DNA from: Leadbetterella sp031420365
GTDB lineage: Bacteria; Bacteroidota; Bacteroidia; Cytophagales; Spirosomataceae
Direction: 5' to 3'
DNA length: 64,000 bases
Assembly (NCBI GenBank): GCA_031420365.1
Contig: JANOMP010000343.1
Span: forward strand, 18,082-82,081
Shown here: positions 34,120 through 43,951 of the stretch, one piece after another
How positions within the stretch are numbered: position 1 is the first letter of the stretch
How the letters are laid out: the number at the start of each line of letters is the position of its first letter
The notes under the pieces: generated by a model
What the model saw: only the letters and a program-made list of their open reading frames with translations
What the model was told of the DNA's origin: nothing
The model's database searches: none
Made by a program: the position numbers and the translations under genes

Positions 34120-34737
34120 GTGGATACAAAGAATAGAATATTAAAATCGGCTGAATTGCTTTTTCTTCGCTTAGGCATTAAGAGCATTACTATGGATGAT
34201 ATTGCTAAAGAACTTGGAATATCAAAAAAAACTATTTACCTACACTTTATTGATAAAAATCAAATCGTAAATGAAGTTATTTCAATCGCTTTGGAAAGAG
34301 AAAAAATAGAGGCCGAAGTAATTTATAAAAAAGCCAAGAACCCAATTGATGAGATTTTTCTTAGTACTAATAAAATGTATGAAATATTTGAAAATATTAA
34401 TCCTGTTATGCTATTCGATTTACAAAAATATCACCCTCAAGCATGGGATAAATATTTAGCATTTAAAATAAACTTTTTAGATATAGTAAAAAGGAATATG
34501 TTAGATGGAATTCATCAAAAATTGTACAGAAGCGATGTTGATGTTGAAATAATGGCTAAACTAAGAGTTGAATCTGTTGATTTAGCTTTTAATATGAAGA
34601 TTTTTTCCCCAAAAAACTTCAAACTTATTACTGTTCAAATCCATTTTATCGACCACTTCATTAGAGGCATTGTAAGCCCAATAGGGCTGGAGATTTATGA
34701 AAAATACAAGCAAGAATTAAAAATAAATACTTTATGA
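34120..34737 (+). CDS. TetR-family transcriptional regulator of the efflux operon
   Basis: A 205-residue regulator. The N-terminal helix-turn-helix is typical: ILKSAELLFLRLGIKSITMDD, then IAKELGISKKTIYLHFIDKNQIV (about 20-55). The ligand-binding domain has no close match that I recognise. No ATG precedes the domain: GTG at 34120 gives the usual N terminus, and a TTG at 34084 would add 12 residues. Its stop overlaps the start of the TolC-like gene by 4 bp, so it is the first gene of the efflux operon and probably its own repressor. Confidence 0.9.
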   Translation: MDTKNRILKSAELLFLRLGIKSITMDDIAKELGISKKTIYLHFIDKNQIVNEVISIALEREKIEAEVIYKKAKNPIDEIFLSTNKMYEIFENINPVMLFDLQKYHPQAWDKYLAFKINFLDIVKRNMLDGIHQKLYRSDVDVEIMAKLRVESVDLAFNMKIFSPKNFKLITVQIHFIDHFIRGIVSPIGLEIYEKYKQELKINTL

Positions 34738-36068
34738 TTAAATACATTTCGCTCTTATTTGTTTTGTTATTTAGCATTACAAAACTTGAAGCCCAATATG
34801 CTTTTAGCATAGAAGAGGCCGTAACCTTTGGATTAAAAAATCACGCAAATGTTAAAAATGCCATAGTTGGTATTCAAGATGCCGAGCTCCAAATTAAAGA
34901 AATTAAGTATGCTGGTTTGCCACTGGTAAATGGGCAGTTTTCTTATACCTACAATGCAATTGTTCCTACTTCGATTTTGCCTGCTAAAACATTCAATCCA
35001 AATGCTGCAGAGGGTGAAATATCCAAAGTAAGATTTGGAGTGCCATGGGGCGGACAGACTGGAATTGGAGTAAATCAATTAATTTTTGATGCTACTTGGT
35101 TAGTAGGGATTCGTGCAGCCGACACCTATCGAAAAATGGCCGCTCAAGAACTGGAGAAGTCGCAAATAGACATAGCAGAAAATGTTAAAAAAGCATATTA
35201 TTCGGCTCTAGTGGCTGAACAGCGTGCAAATATTTTTAATTTAAATATTGCTCGTCTTGATTCAGCTATTTTTCAAACAGTGCAGTATTTTAAACAAGGT
35301 TTTGCTGAAAAAATTGATATAGATAGACTAAATGTTCAGAGGAATAATCTAGTAACTGAAAAGCAAAAAATCAAAAATTTAATTGAACTTACTTATCAAT
35401 TATTGAAATTCCAAATGTCATATCCAATTGGACAGAAAATTACGCTAACAGACAAACTTGATATTGAAAATGTAAAGTTGATAAGGTCAACATTGGTGGA
35501 AGAGGTAAACCCTCAAAAAAGAATTGAGTTTTCACAAATTGAAACTTCTAGGAAACTTACCTTACTAAACGTAGAAAGAATACAAAAAGGAATTTTTCCG
35601 TCTGTTGCTTTTAATGGTAGTTTTGGGGCTGGACACGGAAATCCTGTTTTTAATCCATTTGAACGATGGTTTCCTAGTTCGGCTTTGTCTTTGGCGGTTA
35701 GAATTCCTATTTATGATTCAGGTTTAAGAAAAGTACAGATGGAACGGCAACGTTTAAATATCATTAAAATTGATAATGGGGCGGAGTTGTTAAAAGAATC
35801 TTTTAAACTTCAAAATGAACAAGCTAAAATAAACTTAAAAAATGGTTTTGAAAGTTTGGATGTTCAGTCTAGAAATATGGATTTAGCCCAGGAAGTATTA
35901 AGTGTTTCCAAAATAAAGTACCTGCAAGGCGTTGGTTCTAACCTAGAAGTTGTAAATGCCGAGTCGGATCTTAAACAAGCTCAAAATAACTATTTCAGTG
36001 CTCTATATGATGTTTTAATTTCTAAAGTTGATTTAGATAAAGCCCAAGGTAATTTAATTAAAAATTAA
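34734..36068 (+). CDS. TolC-family outer-membrane efflux channel
   Basis: A 444-residue outer-membrane efflux protein with a signal peptide (to about residue 20, ending LEAQ). It contains the two OEP repeats expected of a TolC trimer subunit: long amphipathic helices around AAQELEKSQIDIAENVKKAYYSALVAEQ and QAQNNYFSALYDVLISKVDLDKAQGNL, each shown here only in part. It forms the outer-membrane duct for the RND pump encoded two genes later. It is coupled to the TetR gene by a 4-bp overlap. Confidence 0.93.
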   Translation: MIKYISLLFVLLFSITKLEAQYAFSIEEAVTFGLKNHANVKNAIVGIQDAELQIKEIKYAGLPLVNGQFSYTYNAIVPTSILPAKTFNPNAAEGEISKVRFGVPWGGQTGIGVNQLIFDATWLVGIRAADTYRKMAAQELEKSQIDIAENVKKAYYSALVAEQRANIFNLNIARLDSAIFQTVQYFKQGFAEKIDIDRLNVQRNNLVTEKQKIKNLIELTYQLLKFQMSYPIGQKITLTDKLDIENVKLIRSTLVEEVNPQKRIEFSQIETSRKLTLLNVERIQKGIFPSVAFNGSFGAGHGNPVFNPFERWFPSSALSLAVRIPIYDSGLRKVQMERQRLNIIKIDNGAELLKESFKLQNEQAKINLKNGFESLDVQSRNMDLAQEVLSVSKIKYLQGVGSNLEVVNAESDLKQAQNNYFSALYDVLISKVDLDKAQGNLIKN

Positions 36069-36087
36069 AAAATTTACGAAAAATAAT

Positions 36088-37236
36088 ATGAAACAAAATA
36101 GACAAAAATTTATCATCGCTTTTGCAACTATCATCTTAATAGTATCCGTCGTTTCGTGTGGTAAAAAAGAAGACAACACCCTGTTAGGGAAAAAAGCACA
36201 ATTAGCGGAATTAAAAAAAGAGCAACTGGCTGTTAATGATAAAATAACAAATCTTCAAAAAGAAATAGAAAAGCTGGAGCCTTCAAAAGAAGAAAAAGTT
36301 AAAACCGTGGTGGCATCACCTGTTTTAGCTTCAAATTTTCAACATTTTGTTGAATCTACTGGTAGGCTAGAAGCAGAAAACAACGTATTTGTAAGTCCTC
36401 AAATGGGTGGAGCTATCACTAAAATTTTTGTAAAAGTGGGAGACTTTGTTACCAAAGGACAAAAAATTGCGACTTTGGATAACTCGATATTGAGAAACTC
36501 AATTCAAGAAGTTCAACTTCAACTTGAAACCGCAAAAACAATTTTTGAAAGACAAAAGAATCTTTGGGATCAAAAAATAGGAACAGAAGTACAATATATT
36601 CAAGCTAAATCTTCTGTGGAATCATTAGAGCGTCGGATTGTAACTTTGCGTTCACAAGATGGAATGAATGTAGTTTTATCTCCAATTTCTGGAGTTGTAG
36701 ATGAAGTAAGGCTTAAAGAAGGCGAAATAGCTGCACCAGGTTTGGGTATTTTGAGAGTGGTAAATCTAAATGATTTAAAGGTAGTTGCAAATATTTCCGA
36801 TACCTATGCGGGTACCATTTCGAAAGGAAACTTGATCTCCATTAAATTTCCTGATTTAAATAAAGAGATTAAAACTGTTATTAGCTATGTAAGTCAAACT
36901 ATTAATCCGGCTTCTAGGACTTTTACAGTAGAAGCTAAAGTGCCAAATATAGACAAATCGCTAAAGCCTAATCTTTTAGCAATTGTTAGTATTAATGACC
37001 AGTCGAAAGGTGGAGCAATTGTTATTCCACAAAATTTAGTCCAAAACACCGAGCAGGGATCAATAGTTTATGTAATAGAATCAGAAGGAAATAAAAAAAT
37101 TGCCCGGTCTAGAATTATAACGTCTGGCCTTACCTATGACGGAAAAGTGGAGATAAAATCTGGCTTAAAAGTAGGTGATACATTAATTACTGAAGGCTAT
37201 CAAGAGATTGTTGACGGCCAATTGGTGAACTATTAA
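36088..37236 (+). CDS. RND efflux periplasmic adaptor (MFP/HlyD) lipoprotein
   Basis: A 382-residue membrane-fusion protein. It begins with a lipoprotein signal (lipobox VSC at about residues 22-24), then a short coiled coil (residues 35-65, KKAQLAELKKEQLA and INKEI-like Lys/Glu heptads). The lipoyl half-domains follow: VSPQMGGAITKIFVKVGDFV and LSPISGVVDEVRLKEGEI. The helical hairpin lies between the halves, and a beta-barrel domain precedes the C-terminal SGLKVGDTLITEGYQEI. It links the inner-membrane pump to the TolC channel. The spacing of 19 bp before and 32 bp after supports one operon. Confidence 0.94.
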   Translation: MKQNRQKFIIAFATIILIVSVVSCGKKEDNTLLGKKAQLAELKKEQLAVNDKITNLQKEIEKLEPSKEEKVKTVVASPVLASNFQHFVESTGRLEAENNVFVSPQMGGAITKIFVKVGDFVTKGQKIATLDNSILRNSIQEVQLQLETAKTIFERQKNLWDQKIGTEVQYIQAKSSVESLERRIVTLRSQDGMNVVLSPISGVVDEVRLKEGEIAAPGLGILRVVNLNDLKVVANISDTYAGTISKGNLISIKFPDLNKEIKTVISYVSQTINPASRTFTVEAKVPNIDKSLKPNLLAIVSINDQSKGGAIVIPQNLVQNTEQGSIVYVIESEGNKKIARSRIITSGLTYDGKVEIKSGLKVGDTLITEGYQEIVDGQLVNY

Positions 37237-37268
37237 TTCCACATTTACCAATTTTCAAAAATTAATAT

Positions 37269-40200
37269 ATGAAAGATAATAATAATTTACATGAGTCTGA
37301 CCAACTTCCAGAGGCCAAAGGTCTGATTTATAATATGATTGGAGGTTTAGCAAGAAACAAAACTACCGTTTATTTGCTAACTATCCTTGTCACATTTGCA
37401 GGCTACTTTATATTTAATGGCTTACCAAAAGAACAATTTCCTGAAATAGTTGTCCCTACTATTATTGTACAAACGGTATATGCAGGTACTACACCAGCCG
37501 ATATAGAAAACCTGATAAATAAACCGTTAGAAAAGCAGTTGAAATCGGAAAAAGGGGTGAAAAGCATAAAGTCTAACGCTCTACAAGATATTTCTATAAT
37601 TTCAGTGGAATTTCAAACTGGGGTGGATGTTCAAGCTGCCAAAGAAAGAGTGAAAAGTGGCATTGACAAAGCAAAAAGAGATTTACCCAAAGATCTTACA
37701 CAGGATCCTACTGCATTGGAAGTTAATTTTTCAGAATTTCCAATCATGAACATCAATGTTTCTGGAAATTTTCCTTTAGGTAAACTAAAAAGTTATGCGG
37801 AGCAATTACAAGATAAAATTGAAGCTTTGCCAGAAATAACACGAGTGGATATAATTGGAGCATTAAATCGTGAGGTCCAGATAAACTTGGATATCAATAA
37901 AATGAAGTCGTATGGAATAACATTTTTTGATATTCAGTCCGCTGTTCAAGGAGAAAACGTAAATATTTCTGGAGGCGAATTGAATATTAACGATGTTAGG
38001 AGAACCTTACGAGTAGCAGGAGAATTTAAAACGATTTCTCAAATAGAGAATTTGATTTTCCGTACTGGCCAGGGTGCCACTGTAAGACTTGGAGATGTGG
38101 CTCAAATTTCTGATTCTAATGCGGAGCGCCAAGATTTTGCCAGACTTGACAACAAATCTGTGGTAACTCTAAATATTATAAAGCGTGGCGGAGAAAATTT
38201 AGTTATAGCTTCCGAGAAGATTTTTGCAATACTAGATGAGTTTAAAGCTGGTGAAGTGCCCCAAGAGTTAGAAATTACTGTAACAGCTGATTCTTCCGAA
38301 AGAACAAAAGGGGATATTAATGATTTGATAAATACTGTAGTATTGGGTTTTATATTTGTGGTACTTGTACTGATGTTTTTTATGGGTGTGCGTGATGCTA
38401 TCTTTGTAGGGTTATCCGTTCCACTTTCTGCCCTATTGGCTTTCTATCCTTTGTTACTAATGGGTTTTACATTAAATACAATTGTACTTTTTGCATTTTT
38501 ATTAGGTTTGGGAATTGTAGTTGATGATGCCATTGTGGTAATTGAAAACTCACATAGACTATTCAATCAACATAAAAATCTAAGCATTGTTGAAGCTGTA
38601 AAGCTGGCAGCTTCAGAAGTATTTGTACCCGTATTATCGGGAACATTAACCACCATCGCTCCATTTTTACCGCTGTTATTTTGGAGCGGAATAGTTGGCG
38701 AATTTATGAAATACTTGCCTTTTACCCTCATATTTACTTTAATAGCCTCTTTAATAGTGGCCTATGTTATGAATCCTATCTTTGCTATTTCTTTTATGAA
38801 ACGAGAAGATGAAGAAAAGGCAAAACCTGTAAACTTTTCAGCTATAAAAAAACCACTAATGATACTTTTATCAATTGCTGCGTTTTGTTATGTGATTTCT
38901 TTTGGTGGGAGCACCACCTTTAGAGGATTAGCCAATTTCACACTAATGATTACCATTCTTTATGTATTTAATCATTATATACTTACTCCAAAAATTATCA
39001 TTCCTTTTCAGGAAAGGCTTTTGCCAAAATTAAAAACGAATTACAAAAAACTAATCTCTTGGCTTATTAAAGGATGGAGGCCAATTTTTGCCGTTTTAAG
39101 TATGTTTGTTTTATTGATTTTTACTTTTGTTATGATGGGGATTGTAAAACCCAAAGTGATATTTTTTCCAAGTGCCGAACCCGATTATATTTATGTGTAT
39201 AATGTAATGCCCATTGGTACCGATGCACTCAAAACCGATATAATGACTCGTGAAATTGAAAAACGAGTGTTCGAAGTTATAAAAGAAAACAAAGCCGAAA
39301 TGGCTATTAATTCGGTAATATCTAATGTTGGAAAAAATGCTGGAGACCCTATGAACCAAGACCGTGCGGCTACACCTCACAAGTCTAAGGTCACTATAGC
39401 ATTTGTAAGTAAAATAGATAGAGGAAATATTTCTTCACAAGAATTACTAAATAAAGTTAGAGAAAAGCTAAATGGCTTACCAGGAACTGAGATTTCTGTG
39501 CAAAGAGAAAATAATGGCCCCCCCACAGGCAAGCCAATTTCGATAGAAATTATAGGCAAAGAGTTTGATGAAATGATTCGAATCGAAAAAGAGATCAAAG
39601 CTAAAATAGCCGCTGCGGGGATAGAAGGCATTGAAGAGCTAAAATCTGACTTGGTTGTAAATAAGCCCGAAATTATTGTAAATGTGGATAGAGAAAAGGC
39701 TTCAAGAGAAGGTATTAGCTCTGCACAAGTTGCAATGGCTATACGAACGGCCCTTTTTGGTTCAGAAATTTCAAAGTTTAGAGATGCCGAAGACGAGTAC
39801 CCAATTCAGTTAAGACTAAAACAAGAGGATAGAAATCAAGTAGAGAAGTTGTTGAGCATGAATATTACCTACAGAGACATGAATTTGGGTGGGGTATTAA
39901 GAAATGTGCCTTTGGCTTCCATTGCTAACATTAGTTATTCTTCTACATTTTCACAAATTAATAGAAAAAATAACGAAAGGATGATTACATTAGGCTCAGA
40001 TGTTATAGAGCCTTTTAATCCAACAGAAGTAAATACTGAGATTTTTAAGACGATTTCAGACATAGCTTTGCCTTCTGGTTATAGTATTCGACAAGGGGGA
40101 GAACAAGAAGAACAGGCTGCAACAGGTGCATTTTTAGCTTCGGCATTTGGAATAGCTATGATCTTAATTTATTTGATTTTGGCGACTCAATTTAATTCAA

Positions 40201-40691
40201 TAGTAAAGCCAATTATAATTTTCGTTACGATTTTGTTAAGCTTAATAGGGGTTTTGTTAGGTTTTATGTTATTTGGAAAAACGTTTTCTGTCTTGATGTC
40301 TGGTGTTGGAATAATAGCCTTAGCCGGAATAGTGGTCAAAAACGGAATTCTGATTATTGAATTTACAGACGAACTCCTAGCTAGAGGCTATAGTTTAAAG
40401 GATGCAATTGTAGAAGCGGGTTCAACGCGTCTTACGCCAGTATTGCTTACAGCTGCTTCTGCAGTATTAGGACTAGTTCCCTTGGCTTTTGGCCTTACAA
40501 TAGACTTTGCCGCATTATTTGTAGATCTAAGTTTTAATGTTCACGTTGGAGGCGATAGTGCAGTTTTCTGGAATATTTTGGCTTGGACCATAATATACGG
40601 ATTAACATTTTCAACTATCCTTACCTTACTAATTTTGCCTTGTATGTATTATATCAATGAACGCTTAAAATTGAAACTTTGGAAAAAGTAA
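37269..40691 (+). CDS. RND-family multidrug/hydrophobe efflux pump, inner-membrane subunit
   Basis: An 1140-residue AcrB-type transporter. The first transmembrane helix is near residue 35, two large periplasmic loops follow, and the TM4 proton-relay motif LGLGIVVDDAIVVIENSH carries the paired Asp. The C-terminal helices include GIIALAGIVVKNGILIIEF and RLTPVLLTAASAVLGLVPLAFG. Between the two halves an insertion (about residues 525-600) appears to add two hydrophobic segments, a variant common in Bacteroidetes pumps. It exports drugs, lipids or other hydrophobic compounds using proton force; substrate unknown. It is last in the TetR-TolC-MFP-RND operon and followed by a strong terminator. Confidence 0.95.
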   Translation: MKDNNNLHESDQLPEAKGLIYNMIGGLARNKTTVYLLTILVTFAGYFIFNGLPKEQFPEIVVPTIIVQTVYAGTTPADIENLINKPLEKQLKSEKGVKSIKSNALQDISIISVEFQTGVDVQAAKERVKSGIDKAKRDLPKDLTQDPTALEVNFSEFPIMNINVSGNFPLGKLKSYAEQLQDKIEALPEITRVDIIGALNREVQINLDINKMKSYGITFFDIQSAVQGENVNISGGELNINDVRRTLRVAGEFKTISQIENLIFRTGQGATVRLGDVAQISDSNAERQDFARLDNKSVVTLNIIKRGGENLVIASEKIFAILDEFKAGEVPQELEITVTADSSERTKGDINDLINTVVLGFIFVVLVLMFFMGVRDAIFVGLSVPLSALLAFYPLLLMGFTLNTIVLFAFLLGLGIVVDDAIVVIENSHRLFNQHKNLSIVEAVKLAASEVFVPVLSGTLTTIAPFLPLLFWSGIVGEFMKYLPFTLIFTLIASLIVAYVMNPIFAISFMKREDEEKAKPVNFSAIKKPLMILLSIAAFCYVISFGGSTTFRGLANFTLMITILYVFNHYILTPKIIIPFQERLLPKLKTNYKKLISWLIKGWRPIFAVLSMFVLLIFTFVMMGIVKPKVIFFPSAEPDYIYVYNVMPIGTDALKTDIMTREIEKRVFEVIKENKAEMAINSVISNVGKNAGDPMNQDRAATPHKSKVTIAFVSKIDRGNISSQELLNKVREKLNGLPGTEISVQRENNGPPTGKPISIEIIGKEFDEMIRIEKEIKAKIAAAGIEGIEELKSDLVVNKPEIIVNVDREKASREGISSAQVAMAIRTALFGSEISKFRDAEDEYPIQLRLKQEDRNQVEKLLSMNITYRDMNLGGVLRNVPLASIANISYSSTFSQINRKNNERMITLGSDVIEPFNPTEVNTEIFKTISDIALPSGYSIRQGGEQEEQAATGAFLASAFGIAMILIYLILATQFNSIVKPIIIFVTILLSLIGVLLGFMLFGKTFSVLMSGVGIIALAGIVVKNGILIIEFTDELLARGYSLKDAIVEAGSTRLTPVLLTAASAVLGLVPLAFGLTIDFAALFVDLSFNVHVGGDSAVFWNILAWTIIYGLTFSTILTLLILPCMYYINERLKLKLWKK

Positions 40692-40712
40692 GCATTGTAA
40701 ATTTGGCTTTAC

Positions 40713-40746
40713 CTAGAAACCTCCTAACTTGTTTAGGAGGTTTCTA
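40713..40746 (+). terminator. Strong hairpin terminator of the efflux operon
   Basis: A perfect 15-bp stem (CTAGAAACCTCCTAA with TTAGGAGGTTTCTAG) and a 4-base loop, starting 22 bp after the RND stop codon. The following T-run is short (GTTTAAAT), but the stem is the strongest in the window. Confidence 0.85.
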
Positions 40747-40888
40747 GTTTAAATATTTTCTAGAATAGAATAATAATCAATAAAAGAAAACTTAATAATC
40801 CCTTTTCCTTAATTTCTTGAACAAAATTCAAAGAAAGACTCATAGAATATTGGCTCTTTTTTTGAATATGTTTGTAAAAGCGAAATAA

Positions 40889-41758
40889 CTACTTACTATT
40901 TACACTTAAAATCTCCACATCAAAAATCAAAGGTGCAAATGGGGGAATCTTTGAGTTTCCTGTAGTTCCATATCCAATAGAAGAAGGAAAAACCAATTTT
41001 GCTTTTTCCCCTTTCTTTAATTTTCCTAGACCTTCCGAAAATCCTGCTATCACATTACCTGCTCCAATAGTATATGGAAATGTTCCACTATCAAAAGAAG
41101 TTTCATTTAGATACATTCCATTATATTTTACAGACAAAACATCACCCGTTTTTAGAATCTCCTCTTTTGTGGGTTCATTAGTTCTGATAAAACGTAATCC
41201 AGTGCTAGTTTTCTCAGTTACATTCAATTTCTTCTTTTTTATAAACAAATCTATTTTTTCATCTTCAGAAAAAAGCTTTAAAAGCTCTATCTCTAATAAA
41301 ATAACTTCATTTTTGGCGACCCCCGCAGGAGGTGATTCAGCAAATGCTAAATAGGAGGGAATTAAAAATTGTCCTTTCTCTCCTTCTTTTAATAACAACA
41401 TAGAAGCCAAAAAACCATCAAACAATTGAGTTCCATACAAATTAATAATTGTGGAATCTTTAGCTATTTTTTTTTCTAACTGAGTCCCGTTTAGCAACCC
41501 AATGGAATAAGCTATATAAAAATCAAATTTCGCTCCACTTATTTGGCCACTGGGGTTTGTATTTATTAAACGATAAAAAATGCCTGTACTTGGGTCTTTA
41601 GTAAAATTAAGAGCGTTTTTATTTGCATAAGCTGTAATAATAGCCTCATTCTCTTTCAGAATTTTGTCCACATCACTTTCAACAAATTTGCCTAAACATG
41701 ACACCATTACCACCGCAGGTAATATCAAAATTACAAATTTTCTAATTTTAAATATCAT
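40889..41758 (-). CDS. FKBP-type peptidyl-prolyl isomerase lipoprotein (GldI-like), two FKBP-like domains
   Basis: A 289-residue lipoprotein (signal ending VVMVSC). The second half (about 170-289) is a full FKBP domain: GDVLSVKYNGMYLNETSFDSG, FSEGLGKLKKGEKAKLVFPSSIGYG and IPPFAPLIFDVEIL, with most ring residues for Pro binding. The first half (about 60-165) looks like a diverged FKBP domain without the active site. FKBP lipoproteins such as GldI take part in gliding and folding of envelope proteins in this phylum. It lies with a second FKBP lipoprotein and an NrnA-like gene on the minus strand, which recalls gldI neighbourhoods, though that comparison is from memory. Confidence 0.87.
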   Translation of the reverse strand: MIFKIRKFVILILPAVVMVSCLGKFVESDVDKILKENEAIITAYANKNALNFTKDPSTGIFYRLINTNPSGQISGAKFDFYIAYSIGLLNGTQLEKKIAKDSTIINLYGTQLFDGFLASMLLLKEGEKGQFLIPSYLAFAESPPAGVAKNEVILLEIELLKLFSEDEKIDLFIKKKKLNVTEKTSTGLRFIRTNEPTKEEILKTGDVLSVKYNGMYLNETSFDSGTFPYTIGAGNVIAGFSEGLGKLKKGEKAKLVFPSSIGYGTTGNSKIPPFAPLIFDVEILSVNSK

Positions 41759-41783
41759 GCTTATTTATTCATTTTAAAAGAGT

Positions 41784-41816
41784 GTATGTTCATTTTCGCC
41801 TTAAAAACGAACATAC
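41784..41816. terminator. Inverted repeat between the two FKBP genes
   Basis: GTATGTTC at 41784-41791 and GAACATAC at 41809-41816, with further TTTT/AAAA pairing inside, form a stem in the 85-bp gap. It could end or attenuate the transcript from the upstream FKBP gene. Confidence 0.45.
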
Positions 41817-41843
41817 AGACTAAATATTTATAATAAAATTCTA

Positions 41844-42683
41844 CTATTTAATACCTAAAAGCTCAATATCGAAAACCAATGGAGTATTTGGTGGAATTGA
41901 TCCACCTGCTCCTTGCTCTCCATAAGCTAATGAAGAAGGAATCACAAATGTACTTTTTCCACCTACTTTCATTGTCATTAAGGCTTTATCCCAACCTGGA
42001 ATAACTTGCCCCATCGCAATAGGAAATGAAAACTCTTGTCCTTTAGGATTCTGATCAAATATTTTTCCATCCATAAACTTTCCTACATAATTAACAGATA
42101 CGGTTTTCCCTTGCGTTGGCGTTGCCCCAGTACCCACAACATTTTCAAGAAAATAAATTCCATCAATGGTTTTAGTGGCGGTTTTAAGACTTTTTGCTAC
42201 AAATTCTTCAATAAATTTACCTTCATTATTTTTCTTCTCTATCATTGCTTTCTGAAAACCTTCCTTTGTTTGAACTTTGGTCATTTTAACAGTAAATTTC
42301 AAATCACTTCCCTTTTTGATACCTGGAGGCAAAGGTTGTGTCATGGCATTAAACAAAGAATCAGCACTTACCAATACAGTTGTGCTATCTCCTTCGGCAA
42401 TGTGAAATAATGCACTTTCAAAAGAACCCTTAAATTGTCCTTTTTGAAGAGGCACTGTAAAAGGTTGACCTTCTTTATAGCTGTCTTTTATTACGGAATC
42501 AGTAGAAGATTTAATAATAAGGTGAAATGTTACTATATCTCCATCTTTCCCTACTTGGCCAGATTTTCCTTTCTCGTGAATTTGTAATCTATCCCCATCG
42601 GCTGTGGTAGTTACTTTAAATTTATCGCAAGAAGTTAAACCCGCAATAATAAATAGACCTAAAACTTTAGTACTTAATTTCAT
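41844..42683 (-). CDS. FKBP-type peptidyl-prolyl isomerase lipoprotein, two FKBP-like domains
   Basis: A 279-residue lipoprotein (signal MKLSTKVLGLFIIAGLTSC). The C-terminal domain (about 170-279) is a standard FKBP: TVSVNYVGKFMDGKIFDQNP, VIPGWDKALMTMKVGGKSTFVIPSSLAYG and IPPNTPLVFDIELLGIK. The first domain (about 30-145) shares VTFHLIIKSSTDSVIKDSY and FESALFHIAEGDSTTVLV but lacks the aromatic pocket. It probably helps fold periplasmic or exported proteins. It is upstream of the other FKBP gene and 30 bp downstream of the phosphoesterase gene, so likely in one operon. Confidence 0.9.
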   Translation of the reverse strand: MKLSTKVLGLFIIAGLTSCDKFKVTTTADGDRLQIHEKGKSGQVGKDGDIVTFHLIIKSSTDSVIKDSYKEGQPFTVPLQKGQFKGSFESALFHIAEGDSTTVLVSADSLFNAMTQPLPPGIKKGSDLKFTVKMTKVQTKEGFQKAMIEKKNNEGKFIEEFVAKSLKTATKTIDGIYFLENVVGTGATPTQGKTVSVNYVGKFMDGKIFDQNPKGQEFSFPIAMGQVIPGWDKALMTMKVGGKSTFVIPSSLAYGEQGAGGSIPPNTPLVFDIELLGIK

Positions 42684-42713
42684 TAGAATGTATTTTGGTA
42701 TGATTATAAAAAC

Positions 42714-43760
42714 TTAATTTGGTTGTAAAAGCAATTGATTTTTGTAAAACGGCAGCAAATTTAGGAATTTTTCTACTGTTTCCTCTAATGTTTTTAAAGA
42801 TCTTCCTCCAGCTGCATTTTTATGACCCCCACCATCAAAATGAGTTCTTGCAATTTCTGAAACAGAAAAATCCTCCACCGATCGAAATGAAATTTTAATT
42901 ATCCCGTCCTTTTCAATAAAAATGACGGCCATAACTACATTAGAAATAGAAAGACCATAGTTTACAATTCCTTCAGTATCCCCGCTTTTTGAATTATATC
43001 TCTTAAGTTCACTTTCAGAAATATAAAAATAGCAAATTCTATATTCAGATAAATAAACCATCTTTTTGTTTAAAACATACCCTAAAAACTTAAGTCTATC
43101 AAAGGTATTGTTGTCAAAAAGGTCTCTATAAATCGTACTCGGCCTAACCCCTAAATTGAGTAACTCTCCCGCTATTCTATGTACTTCCGAGTTGGTAGCA
43201 TCATATTTAAATGAACCTGTATCGGTAATTAGTCCTGTATATAAGCATTTTGCAGTAGCTAAATTTATTTTTGTTTTATAACCTAATTTATCGATAAGCT
43301 GAAAAATTAGTTCACATGTAGATGATGCTTTCTGATTCCAAAATACTAAATCCGCAAAATCCTCTGGCTCTTCATGATGGTCAATTATTATTTTTTTTCC
43401 TTTCGCACCCAAAAGTAATGCTTTCATGTCTTTAACTCTATCAACTGCTGAAAAGTCACAGCAAAATAAAATATCTGCTTGATTAATTAATTTCTCAACA
43501 GTAATTTTATTTTTTGGATCAAAAACTACAATTTCCTCAACGCCAGGCATCCATCCTAGAAAATCTGCATAATCAGTTGGACTAATGAAAGTTACGCTTT
43601 CGAAATCAAAACATTTTAAAAAAGCAGTTAATCCTAAGCCTGAGCCAAATGCATCACCATCAGGATTTTGATGGCTTGTAATGACAATATTTTTTGCATT
43701 TGAAAACCAATCATTAAATTTCAGTAATTTCTGTGAATCGTCCGTAAAGTAACTTACCAT
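42714..43760 (-). CDS. nrnA: DHH/DHHA1 phosphoesterase, NrnA-like (oligoribonuclease/pAp phosphatase)
   Basis: A 348-residue protein with the DHH motifs in order: ITSHQNPDGDAFGSGLGL (motif I), FCCDFSAVDR (motif II), IIIDHHEEP (the DHH motif) and the DHHA1 domain ending FDGGGHKNAAGGRSL, the GGGH RNA-binding motif. NrnA degrades 2-5-residue RNA and converts pAp to AMP. ATG at 43760 is chosen; a GTG at 43778 would add six residues. It heads the minus-strand operon with two FKBP lipoproteins and is divergent from ndk. Confidence 0.92.
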   Translation of the reverse strand: MVSYFTDDSQKLLKFNDWFSNAKNIVITSHQNPDGDAFGSGLGLTAFLKCFDFESVTFISPTDYADFLGWMPGVEEIVVFDPKNKITVEKLINQADILFCCDFSAVDRVKDMKALLLGAKGKKIIIDHHEEPEDFADLVFWNQKASSTCELIFQLIDKLGYKTKINLATAKCLYTGLITDTGSFKYDATNSEVHRIAGELLNLGVRPSTIYRDLFDNNTFDRLKFLGYVLNKKMVYLSEYRICYFYISESELKRYNSKSGDTEGIVNYGLSISNVVMAVIFIEKDGIIKISFRSVEDFSVSEIARTHFDGGGHKNAAGGRSLKTLEETVEKFLNLLPFYKNQLLLQPN

Positions 43761-43951
43761 ATCTTTTTTTAAACGCACGCAATTTACGAACCTAATTCGA
43801 TTTAACTTTTAGAACTCCGTTAAAATCTTACATACTTGGACAATTTAACTCGATTTTAAAAAAATAATTCTGATTTTATGAAACCATTTTCTTGTTTTGA
43901 AAGGATTAAACTAAAATTCATTATTATTGCGAAAATTATTAAAACAACAAT

